From positions 1-16,531 of the forward strand of contig CAMCFW010000010.1 in the NCBI GenBank assembly GCA_945874195.1: 16,531 bases of DNA, in the 5' to 3' direction. This DNA comes from Chryseobacterium gleum. GTDB taxonomy: Bacteria > Bacteroidota > Bacteroidia > UBA10329. Shown piece after piece: positions 6,973 to 13,435 of the stretch; position 1 is the first letter of the stretch; each line of letters opens with the position of its first letter. Below the pieces are notes generated by a model. It was not told the origin of the DNA. It was given only the letters and a program-made list of their open reading frames with translations, and ran no database searches. The position numbers were made by a program, and so were the translations under genes.

Positions 6973-7797
6973 TTACTGATAGGCTGGACATTTGGCCGGT
7001 CGGGCCTTGATGTTCATGGACAACGAAATGAGCGCAAAAGAATACCAGTCATTGGTCTTCGAATTTCCTCGCTGGCGACCGTTCAGTTGATCATCGGCCA
7101 GGGTAGATCGATTTGCCAGTTCATGAGCAATATTGCCTCTTTCCGAACGGATCACATCCGGGTCGGCATAAGTTCCGCTCACATCATCCAGATAATCGGT
7201 GAAAGCATACCGCATTCCCCATTCCAAGCCTATAGAGAATGTTTTGGAAACGTTTGCCTTGACGCCTAATCCGAAAGGAATGGATGCGGTGGTCAACGCA
7301 TATTTCTTTCTATCAGGATATTCGGTTGTTCCTTGGCCTTCGGTGCCCAATGGCTGAAGTTCATAACGGTGATCGTCACCGGCTTTTGTCGTTGGGTTGA
7401 ACTTGAACACGGCCACACCACCGAAAAGAAATGGGGTGATGAAATGCTGCATGTCTCCAGGAGCATATTTGAAAAAGTTGAATTCGCCAGTAATTCCGAA
7501 TTCATACAACCACGAGTCGAAATTCAAGTTGCGGTCCAATTGTGCCTGAACCTTCGATTTAGCGTCATTCCCCTTCAGATAACCAAGATTGAAAGCCCCT
7601 CTTACCGAGAACCGATCATTGATGTTGTAGCGGTAATAAACGCCTCCGGCCGGCATCACCTGTTTGAATGGGATGTCGGGATTAAGGTCGCCCATATAGA
7701 ACGATACGCCACCAAGAAGACCGAATTCAGAATATTGTGCACGAAGCCCTTCGAGACCTAAGGAGGAGAGCAGAATAATCAGTGTTATTTTTTTCAT
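6973..7797 (-). CDS. PorG-like outer membrane beta-barrel protein (DUF6089 family)
   Basis: 274 residues from the ATG at 7797; an in-frame TTG at 7803 would add only two residues and is less likely. A signal peptide (1-20, cut after GLRA) is followed by YSEFGLLGGVSFYMGDLNP, the characteristic opening of the DUF6089 family, then alternating strands (GGVYYRYNINDRFSVRGAFNLGYLKG, FKYAPGDMQHFITPFLFGGVAVF, IPFGLGVKANV, FSIGLEWGMRYAFTDYLDD) that fit a small outer-membrane barrel. From memory, the Porphyromonas gingivalis protein at this place (PG0189, next to uppS and bamA) is PorG, which anchors the PorK/PorN ring of the T9SS to the outer membrane; orthology here is inferred from family and gene order. 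The gene ends 26 bases before a terminator and follows a longer paralogue by 19 bases. Confidence 0.85.
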   Translation of the reverse strand: MKKITLIILLSSLGLEGLRAQYSEFGLLGGVSFYMGDLNPDIPFKQVMPAGGVYYRYNINDRFSVRGAFNLGYLKGNDAKSKVQAQLDRNLNFDSWLYEFGITGEFNFFKYAPGDMQHFITPFLFGGVAVFKFNPTTKAGDDHRYELQPLGTEGQGTTEYPDRKKYALTTASIPFGLGVKANVSKTFSIGLEWGMRYAFTDYLDDVSGTYADPDVIRSERGNIAHELANRSTLADDQLNGRQRGNSKTNDWYSFALISLSMNIKARPAKCPAYQ

Positions 7798-7816
7798 GAC
7801 CAATGCTATTTAAGCA

Positions 7817-8776
7817 CTAGAATTTCGGAAGTCCCTTCCTTGTTGTTCGGATCTTGCGACTGTAAGTTATCGTCAGAAACATGTATGAGTCTAGATCGGT
7901 AGGGTCGCCTCTTTGCATACCAGGGCAGGTTGAACAGGCCCCTTCAAAAACATCTATACCTTCTGGAACCCGAGCCAATGAAGGGTCGGCCAAGGCTTTT
8001 GCCACATCATCTCCCCATTGTGCCAGTGGGCCAGCCGAGTTGCCTTCACGTATTTCGCCCTCTTTGGTGTAAACATAAGACGTGCTGGTGTCGTCCATGT
8101 AATCCGTGAACGTTTTCCTAAGTCCGTATTCAAGACCGATACTGCTCTTTTTATCGATGGCGTATTTCATTCCTATTCCAAACGGAATGGTGAACTGCCA
8201 GTTGGAGTATTCCTCTCGTGAAGGCACAACACCCTGGCCTTCTGTATGCAACTTCTTCAGCGAATGCCACTTCCCATCATATTTGGCCATCGGATTCATG
8301 TAAAGCAACGCTGCCCCAACGAAACCATAGACGTAAACCTGACTGCCTTTTTGCCCTCTTCCACGAACCCTTCGAATCTTGTATCGACTTCCAATTGATT
8401 CGCGCATCCATGAGAATTCGGCCTGCGTGGCCCATTCGACAATCGGAGATCGAAAATGGATGTTCCTGTTATTCCTGAATGGCTCCAAGGTGAATCTATC
8501 ATCACCGGCCACTTCGCCAAAACTGAAACCTGTCTTTACTGAAAGGTATTGAGTTACCTTATAACGGAAGCCAACGTTGAGGACGTAACGCGTTGAGGCG
8601 GCATCCATATCGAAGAACCAATCAGAGCCGATCTGATTCCGTCCACCGACATCACCAAGAAACTGAGTGGCGCCAATTGCAGTGACCCACTCGTATCGTT
8701 GTCTTTTCCATCTCTGAGCGTTGGCCAAAGACGGCAAAAGAACAATTAAACAAAGTATGATCGGTTTTAAGCGCAT
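7817..8776 (-). CDS. second PorG/DUF6089-like outer membrane barrel protein with a CxxC motif
   Basis: 319 residues with a signal peptide (1-20, cut after SLANA). It is a diverged paralogue of the next gene. Shared landmarks are LGDVGG (40-45) against MGDLNP, TEGQG (178-182) against TEGQG, IPFGIGMKYAIDKKSSIGLEYG against IPFGLGVKANVSKTFSIGLEWG, and FTDYMDD (223-229) against FTDYLDD. A basic patch RRVRGRGQKG (135-144) and an acidic C-terminal extension with Cys281-x-x-Cys284 (ACSTCPGMQRGD) are absent from the shorter copy. The first gene of a two-gene unit, preceded by a TACATTTG element 34 bases before the ATG. A role in T9SS or outer-membrane organisation is inferred from the paralogue and the neighbours; the specific function is unknown. 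Confidence 0.82.
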   Translation of the reverse strand: MRLKPIILCLIVLLPSLANAQRWKRQRYEWVTAIGATQFLGDVGGRNQIGSDWFFDMDAASTRYVLNVGFRYKVTQYLSVKTGFSFGEVAGDDRFTLEPFRNNRNIHFRSPIVEWATQAEFSWMRESIGSRYKIRRVRGRGQKGSQVYVYGFVGAALLYMNPMAKYDGKWHSLKKLHTEGQGVVPSREEYSNWQFTIPFGIGMKYAIDKKSSIGLEYGLRKTFTDYMDDTSTSYVYTKEGEIREGNSAGPLAQWGDDVAKALADPSLARVPEGIDVFEGACSTCPGMQRGDPTDLDSYMFLTITYSRKIRTTRKGLPKF

Positions 8777-8810
8777 CTTGTTGAAAATCTGCTCAATGAA
8801 GCCAAGTTTG

Positions 8811-8818
8811 CAAATGTA
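8811..8818 (-). promoter_or_regulatory. putative promoter -7 element of the PorG-like pair (TACATTTG)
   Basis: TACATTTG on the minus strand matches TAnnTTTG and lies 34 bases before the ATG at 8776, in the 79-base gap after nadK. About 21 bases upstream is TTTTCG, a poor -33 candidate. The same octamer precedes uppS at nearly the same distance. Confidence 0.45.
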
Positions 8819-8855
8819 GCTATTTTCATTTTAATCGCTCGAAAACGCCTATTTG

Positions 8856-9719
8856 TCAATTACGGCTGTCTCTGCCCCACATCAGCTTTCCGCGAAGCGT
8901 ATCGAAGTAATCGTTGGTTCCGAAACGGATCAAACCCACCTGGAAATCGGCTTTCGACACTCGGATCACCACTTCAGAACTCACGATCTTTGATTGCGAA
9001 TCGAGCGACATCATGAAATTCGGATCTGTGTCACCGATTCTAAGTGTGATGTTGCTTTCATCGCTTATCACCAAGGGACGGACGTTGAGATTATGAGGTG
9101 CTATGGGCGTTATGATGAAATTGCTAGTGCTTGGGGCCACTATCGGTCCACCGGCACTCAGCGAATATCCGGTTGATCCGGTCGGGGTTGAAACGATGAG
9201 TCCATCTGCCCAATATGAGTTGAGAAACTGCTCATCCAAAAAAGCGTGGACCACGACCATTGAAGATGTGGCGTTCTTGTGAATGCTCAATTCGTTCAAT
9301 GCATAATTCTCTGTTCCGAAATGATCCTGGTCTGTTTCAGCTTTTATCAGGGTTCGACTGTCCACATGAAATTCGCGCTTCTTAAGCCTATCGAGCGCTT
9401 CTTTGAGTTCTTCGAAAGGCGTGCTTGCCAAAAAACCCAAGCGTCCGGTGTTCACCCCTAAGATCGGAATTCCCGAACGGGCCACTTTCCTTGCTGATTC
9501 CAAAATGGTGCCATCGCCCCCAATACTGATAAGGGCATCGAATTGATCCTTTTGAAATCTTTTTTCGGTGATCACCTTGATTCCATCTGTATTCAGGATG
9601 TCTGCGAGTTCCTTCGAATAATGGATGTCTGCGAATCGTTGGTTCAGTTCGTCATTGATGGCCAACAGACGAGTGCGGTCGGCTCCAACCCTTGATCTTC
9701 CATGAACAGCTATTCGCAT
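8856..9719 (-). CDS. nadK: NAD kinase
   Basis: Phosphorylates NAD to NADP in the cytoplasm. 287 residues, normal length. The N-terminal Rossmann-like part is followed by the signature ISIGGDGTILESAR (64-77), with Asp69 of GGDG as the conserved catalytic residue, then GVNTGRLGFLAS, NYALNELSIHK and the ATP/NAD site YWADGLIVSTPTGSTGYSLSAGGP (starting near residue 170). All key elements are present. The ATG follows the stop of the barrel gene by only 3 bases, indicating co-transcription and probable translational coupling with the CBS-domain and barrel genes upstream. Confidence 0.97.
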   Translation of the reverse strand: MRIAVHGRSRVGADRTRLLAINDELNQRFADIHYSKELADILNTDGIKVITEKRFQKDQFDALISIGGDGTILESARKVARSGIPILGVNTGRLGFLASTPFEELKEALDRLKKREFHVDSRTLIKAETDQDHFGTENYALNELSIHKNATSSMVVVHAFLDEQFLNSYWADGLIVSTPTGSTGYSLSAGGPIVAPSTSNFIITPIAPHNLNVRPLVISDESNITLRIGDTDPNFMMSLDSQSKIVSSEVVIRVSKADFQVGLIRFGTNDYFDTLRGKLMWGRDSRN

Positions 9720-9722
9720 TTT

Positions 9723-11105
9723 TCAGATGTGCTTGGTGAAATGTACGAAAAACCCATGCTCCATATTCTTGTTGACCGAGTATTCTGCCCGCCACGAGAT
9801 GTCATAGAACGTTACAAGGTCTAACCCTACCCCTCCACCCAACAACAGACTTCCTGCCAGCGGATTCTGCTTGTTGTATTGATTGTCGATCACATAGCCC
9901 ATGTCGTAGTTTGCGTTTATATAGATGGCCAATGGAAGCGTGTTGAATTTCTCGGATTTCAAGAACTTGAGCTTCACCTTTCGCATTGGAAGAATTGCGA
10001 ATTTCAAGGCTGTCTTCAGCAGACCATAGTGTTGCCCATCTATTACATATAGCTCATATCCTCTCACAAAATCGTTATCATAACCAAGTCCCTGCTGAAG
10101 AGAATAGGCCTGTCCGTTTGTAGAAGAAACCTTGATCTTCTGGCCGTGAGAAAAATATAGCCGCTTGTGCAGTTGCCAGTATTTGACATACTCCAGCTCA
10201 AGGGTCCAAATATCGATGGGGCTATCAAATATGCGTAGGCCATCTTTACGCAGAAGCGCTTCAAAGCGATAGCCTTTCAACGGATAATCCGTGTAGTCTG
10301 TCACGTCTCGCACCACTTCATATTCTATCGAAAAATATTTACTGAGGTTCTCGCCAGAACCGAAATACTCGGGCTGAAGCAGCGCCACCGAATCAACCAC
10401 CCACGCATGCGTAAAACTGATCTCCAACTTATGAAGATTGTAGAGGTTTGGGCGCCACCGAGGAGTGATAGCACCGTAGGCTTCTTTCCTGATGTGCTTG
10501 TCTGAATTCTTATAGAATACGCGCTTATTGCCGACCGAACCATAAGAAACCTCGTGACTTTGTTCGTAACCACCTTTGAATTCAATCCCCCATTTCTGGG
10601 CCTTATCGAGATAGGGTATCTCATATCGCAATTCATACCTGTTGTTGAAACCGAACCTAAGGTGCAGCGTCAGTTCCTCTTTCATTCCGCGGAAATTGCT
10701 CCATTTTACCAACGTGCCATAATCGAGTCGATCCCAACGTTTGGTCTCCCACCATTCGCTCAGGTTGCGATCTGCGAATTCCACAAAGGGAATTGGCCAG
10801 ACATACCAACGTTCGGTTACCCTGACGACCACATCAATGGTGTTCTGGGCATTCATACTCGTGTCAATCTCAACAAAATTGAAAAGAAGCAGATTCCAGA
10901 TGTTTCCTCTGGAGCGTTCGATCTGTGCCTTCAGATCAGCGGCTGGAAGTACCTGACCTTCGCGTAAGGTCATTTCGCGCAGCAGGATCCGTTCGCGCGT
11001 TATCTTATTTCCTTTAAAGGTAAGTGAACCAATGCGAACGTCATCCTGTGCAATGGAGGCAATGGAGCAGAATAAAAATGGAAGAAGGAGAAGACGGAGA
11101 CCGAT
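9723..11105 (-). CDS. single-POTRA Omp85/BamA-TamA-like outer membrane protein, no canonical start codon
   Basis: The frame is open from the TAA at 11117-11115 to a TGA at 9725-9723. Right after that TAA it encodes an excellent signal peptide (GLRLLLLPFLFCSIASIAQ) and then a POTRA opening, DDVRIGSLTFKGNKITRERILL, continuing to NIWNLLLFNFVEID; a barrel follows (about residues 110-460) with paired strands such as RFGFNNRYELRYEIPYL, LKGYRFEALLRKDG and LLLGGGVGLDLVTFYDISWRAEYS. No ATG, GTG or TTG occurs before the signal peptide: the best-placed codon is ATC at 11105, used here as the start (460 residues). The first ATG (10973) would remove the signal peptide and cut the POTRA, so it is unlikely to give a working protein. 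Omp85 relatives insert or export proteins at the outer membrane; the substrate here is unknown. Lies between the CBS-domain gene (same reading frame, 9 bases from its stop) and nadK. Confidence 0.75.
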   Translation of the reverse strand: MGLRLLLLPFLFCSIASIAQDDVRIGSLTFKGNKITRERILLREMTLREGQVLPAADLKAQIERSRGNIWNLLLFNFVEIDTSMNAQNTIDVVVRVTERWYVWPIPFVEFADRNLSEWWETKRWDRLDYGTLVKWSNFRGMKEELTLHLRFGFNNRYELRYEIPYLDKAQKWGIEFKGGYEQSHEVSYGSVGNKRVFYKNSDKHIRKEAYGAITPRWRPNLYNLHKLEISFTHAWVVDSVALLQPEYFGSGENLSKYFSIEYEVVRDVTDYTDYPLKGYRFEALLRKDGLRIFDSPIDIWTLELEYVKYWQLHKRLYFSHGQKIKVSSTNGQAYSLQQGLGYDNDFVRGYELYVIDGQHYGLLKTALKFAILPMRKVKLKFLKSEKFNTLPLAIYINANYDMGYVIDNQYNKQNPLAGSLLLGGGVGLDLVTFYDISWRAEYSVNKNMEHGFFVHFTKHI

Positions 11106-11114
11106 CGGACTGAG

Positions 11115-11774
11115 TTAAATATTGATGTACCGCATCAATTCGTCATAGCGGCCTTTCAGGTCTTCAAGTTGCGCACTTTCTTGGAAAAATGCAAGTACCT
11201 GATAATCGTATCGTTCCAGTCCTTGAACGATCGACCCGACCTCTTCACGGTTCACTTTCAGCGTAAGTTCCAGCATACCGGTCTCCGGACGCTCAAAAAC
11301 GTAGCTGCTAAGGATCTTGGCATTGTTCGATTCTACCACGTGGGCCACTTGTGCCAACGAATAATCGTTCTTTTTGAACTGGATCACAATGATGCCACCG
11401 GGCTGATTGATGACCGCCAATTCTTCGAACTTGGTGACCAGGTCGGAAAGCGTGATGCATCCGAGATAATTCTGCGCTGAATCGAGAACCGCAACGACCG
11501 AAAGGTCGGTGGCAGCCAATTTTCGGATCACGTAGTAGATATGTTGAGATTCGAGCACATAGGCTCGGTTCAACACTTCTTTGGAAGCAATGACCGTATC
11601 TTCCTTTGCTCCATCAAGAATGTTGTCTTCGCTTATCAGGCCAAGGAAGTTCTTTCCGTCAACCACTGGCAAATGAGATACCTTGAATTCGTCCATCCAG
11701 GCCAAAGCGCGTGCTACCTCATCGTCTGGTCTGAGCGGTGGTACAACTTTCGATATGAGTTCGCGTGCGAGCAT
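11115..11774 (-). CDS. CBS-domain protein with C-terminal ACT-like region
   Basis: 219 residues from the ATG at 11774 (MLARELISKVVPPL, a typical start for these proteins); an in-frame GTG at 11810 would add 12 residues. Two CBS motifs fill about residues 1-115: DEVARALAWMDEFKVSHLPV with FLGLISEDNILDG, and YYVIRKLAATDLSVVAVLD with YLGCITLSDLVTKFEELA. After it, PGGIIVIQFKKNDYSLAQVAHVVESNNAKIL and a beta strand pair (ETGMLELTLKVN) look like an ACT fold. CBS and ACT modules bind nucleotides or small ligands, so a regulatory role is likely, but no output domain is present and the ligand cannot be read from sequence. First gene of the unit with the Omp85-like barrel and nadK; an adenine-nucleotide or NAD(P)-sensing link to nadK would be speculation. 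Confidence 0.9.
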   Translation of the reverse strand: MLARELISKVVPPLRPDDEVARALAWMDEFKVSHLPVVDGKNFLGLISEDNILDGAKEDTVIASKEVLNRAYVLESQHIYYVIRKLAATDLSVVAVLDSAQNYLGCITLSDLVTKFEELAVINQPGGIIVIQFKKNDYSLAQVAHVVESNNAKILSSYVFERPETGMLELTLKVNREEVGSIVQGLERYDYQVLAFFQESAQLEDLKGRYDELMRYINI

Positions 11775-11864
11775 TTCCGTGTTGGCGTGCAAAGTAAACG
11801 TAATCTCCACTGATTTTGTTATGTGCTTACCGAAATACCCAACAGCAATTTGTTTGCCGAAGGC

Positions 11865-11872
11865 TACTTTTG
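11865..11872 (+). promoter_or_regulatory. putative pdxJ promoter -7 element (TACTTTTG)
   Basis: Exact TAnnTTTG match, 24 bases before the pdxJ ATG in the 122-base divergent gap to the CBS-domain gene. TTTG boxes at 11849-11856 are too close (about 8-12 bases) for a normal -33 element. A near match on the other strand (TTACTTTG, 11797-11790) could serve the CBS-domain gene. Confidence 0.42.
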
Positions 11873-11896
11873 GCCGTCACATAGTTTAAAATCATC

Positions 11897-12616
11897 ATGT
11901 CAGAAGTTAAATTGAGCGTGAACATCAACAAGATAGCTACCCTTCGGAACAGCCGCGGAGGTTCCTATCCAAGCGTGGTGGAAGCGGCTATCAAAGCGCA
12001 GCAGTTCGGTGCTGACGGCATTACGGTGCATCCAAGGCCCGATGAAAGGCACATCCGCTATCAGGATGTCCTCGACCTGAAACCAGTTGTGCACACCGAA
12101 TTTAATATTGAGGGTTATCCGAACGAGAAGTTCATGAAATTGGTGTTGGACGTGAAACCGACTCAGGTGACACTCGTTCCAGACCCCCCCGGTGTACTCA
12201 CATCTAACGCGGGTTGGAACACGATTGAACATGCCGGTTTTCTAAAAGACGTCATTTCGGAATTGAACCGTGAAGGAATCAGAACCTCTATCTTCATCGA
12301 AACAGACGAATTCATGATTCGCGCAGCGAAAGAAACGGGCACAGACAGAATAGAGCTTTATACCGAAAGCTATGCGGCCCATTATTCCTCAGACCAGGTA
12401 AAGGCGATTTCGCCATTTGTGAAAGCTGCCCAAATTGCAAATGAGGTCGGTTTGGGAATAAATGCCGGCCACGACCTCAGTTTAGAGAATCTGGCCTTTT
12501 TCAAGCAGAACATTCCGAACCTTTTGGAAGTTTCGATAGGGCACGCATTGATCTCCGACTCCATTTATTTTGGATTGAGCAACGTGGTGAAAATGTACAA
12601 GAACGCCCTTCGGTGA
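11897..12616 (+). CDS. pdxJ: pyridoxine 5'-phosphate synthase
   Basis: Condenses 1-deoxy-D-xylulose 5-phosphate with 3-amino-2-oxopropyl phosphate to pyridoxine 5'-phosphate, the last ring-forming step of the DXP-dependent vitamin B6 pathway. 239 residues, TIM barrel, normal length. Landmarks aligned by eye to the E. coli enzyme: VNINKIATLRNSRGG (8-22), GITVHPRPDERHI (41-53) with His45, FNIEG with Glu72, LVPDPPG (93-99), NAGHDLSLENL (189-199) with His192 and SIGHALISDS (213-222). The N-terminal NINK replaces the NIDH of E. coli; I recall this as a normal variant in Bacteroidota. The gene is divergent from the CBS-domain gene and its TGA overlaps the GTG of the following hydrolase, so the two are translated from one message. 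Confidence 0.96.
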   Translation: MSEVKLSVNINKIATLRNSRGGSYPSVVEAAIKAQQFGADGITVHPRPDERHIRYQDVLDLKPVVHTEFNIEGYPNEKFMKLVLDVKPTQVTLVPDPPGVLTSNAGWNTIEHAGFLKDVISELNREGIRTSIFIETDEFMIRAAKETGTDRIELYTESYAAHYSSDQVKAISPFVKAAQIANEVGLGINAGHDLSLENLAFFKQNIPNLLEVSIGHALISDSIYFGLSNVVKMYKNALR

Positions 12617-13380
12617 AATTGAATTTCAAGGAATATGGCGAAGGAAGGCCGATGGTGATCCTTCACGGCCTTTTCGGTTCGTTGGATAATTGGTTCTCAT
12701 TAGCCAAGGCGTTTTCCGACAGGCATCATGTGTACTTGGTAGATCAGCGGAATCATGGACAATCGCCACATTTCGATTCTCATACGTATGAAGAGATGGC
12801 GGAGGATCTATTCGGATTTTTCAGAGAACATGATCTTAAGAATGCCATTCTTATCGGCCATTCGATGGGCGGAAAAACGGCCATGAAATTTGCTGCCGAC
12901 CATTCCGATCTTCTTGACAAGCTGATCATTGTGGATATGGGCGTCAAAGGATACCCCATTCACCACGACCTGATCATCCGCGCCATGCAGGCCTTGGATC
13001 TGGAAAAAATTTCAACCCGTTCGGAAGCCGAAGCGCAACTGCGGCATCTGCTGGATGAGGAAGAGGATACCATTAAATTCCTGCTTAAGAATATTTATCG
13101 TCAGAAACTTGAAGATGGCACTTCGAACTACGCTTGGCGATTCAATCTGGACGTGCTGGCGGCCGACATTGAGGAAATGGGCCTGCCGATACTGAAAGGT
13201 GCTGATGTCGATACACTTTTTCTTTACGGAACACAGTCGAAATATGTGTTGGTCGGAGACAAAAAGGACATCCGATCTCTATTCCCGAAGACCACTTTCA
13301 GCAGTTTGAACACAGGGCATTGGGTGCACGCCCAGGATCCTGAAGGTTTTGTCAAGGCGGTTAAAACCTTCCTTGACTGA
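12613..13380 (+). CDS. alpha/beta hydrolase (YbfF-like esterase)
   Basis: 255 residues starting at GTG, 4 bases inside pdxJ (GTGA overlap), which supports this start and translational coupling. Typical alpha/beta-hydrolase marks: oxyanion segment LHGLFGS (17-23), DQRNHGQS (44-51), nucleophile elbow GHSMGG with Ser84, an acidic residue expected after the LFLYGTQSKY strand (Asp near 216-219), and NTGHWVHAQDP with His236. The block HGLFGSLDNW plus DQRNHGQS plus GHWVHA is the pattern of YbfF-type esterases, which cleave short acyl or thioester substrates. No signal peptide, so cytoplasmic. The physiological substrate is unknown; pairing with pdxJ is probably historical rather than a pathway link. 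Confidence 0.92.
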   Translation: MKLNFKEYGEGRPMVILHGLFGSLDNWFSLAKAFSDRHHVYLVDQRNHGQSPHFDSHTYEEMAEDLFGFFREHDLKNAILIGHSMGGKTAMKFAADHSDLLDKLIIVDMGVKGYPIHHDLIIRAMQALDLEKISTRSEAEAQLRHLLDEEEDTIKFLLKNIYRQKLEDGTSNYAWRFNLDVLAADIEEMGLPILKGADVDTLFLYGTQSKYVLVGDKKDIRSLFPKTTFSSLNTGHWVHAQDPEGFVKAVKTFLD

Positions 13381-13383
13381 AGC

Positions 13384-13422
13384 AGAAAAGCCGCTGACCT
13401 TTCGGACAACGGCTTCTCTTTT
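13384..13422 (+). terminator. terminator hairpin between convergent genes
   Basis: AAGCCG and CGGCTT pair over a 16-base loop, with the stem extended by AGA/TCT past one mismatch, followed by TTTT on the plus strand. It starts 4 bases after the hydrolase stop and ends 14 bases before the endonuclease stop. On the minus strand the same hairpin also runs into TTTTCT, so it may serve both transcripts. Confidence 0.62.
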
Positions 13423-13435
13423 ATGTCCAAAAGGC

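Noticed and set aside
9723..10973. Barrel gene starting at ATG 10973
   Set aside because: This would discard an obvious in-frame signal peptide and half of the POTRA encoded just upstream.
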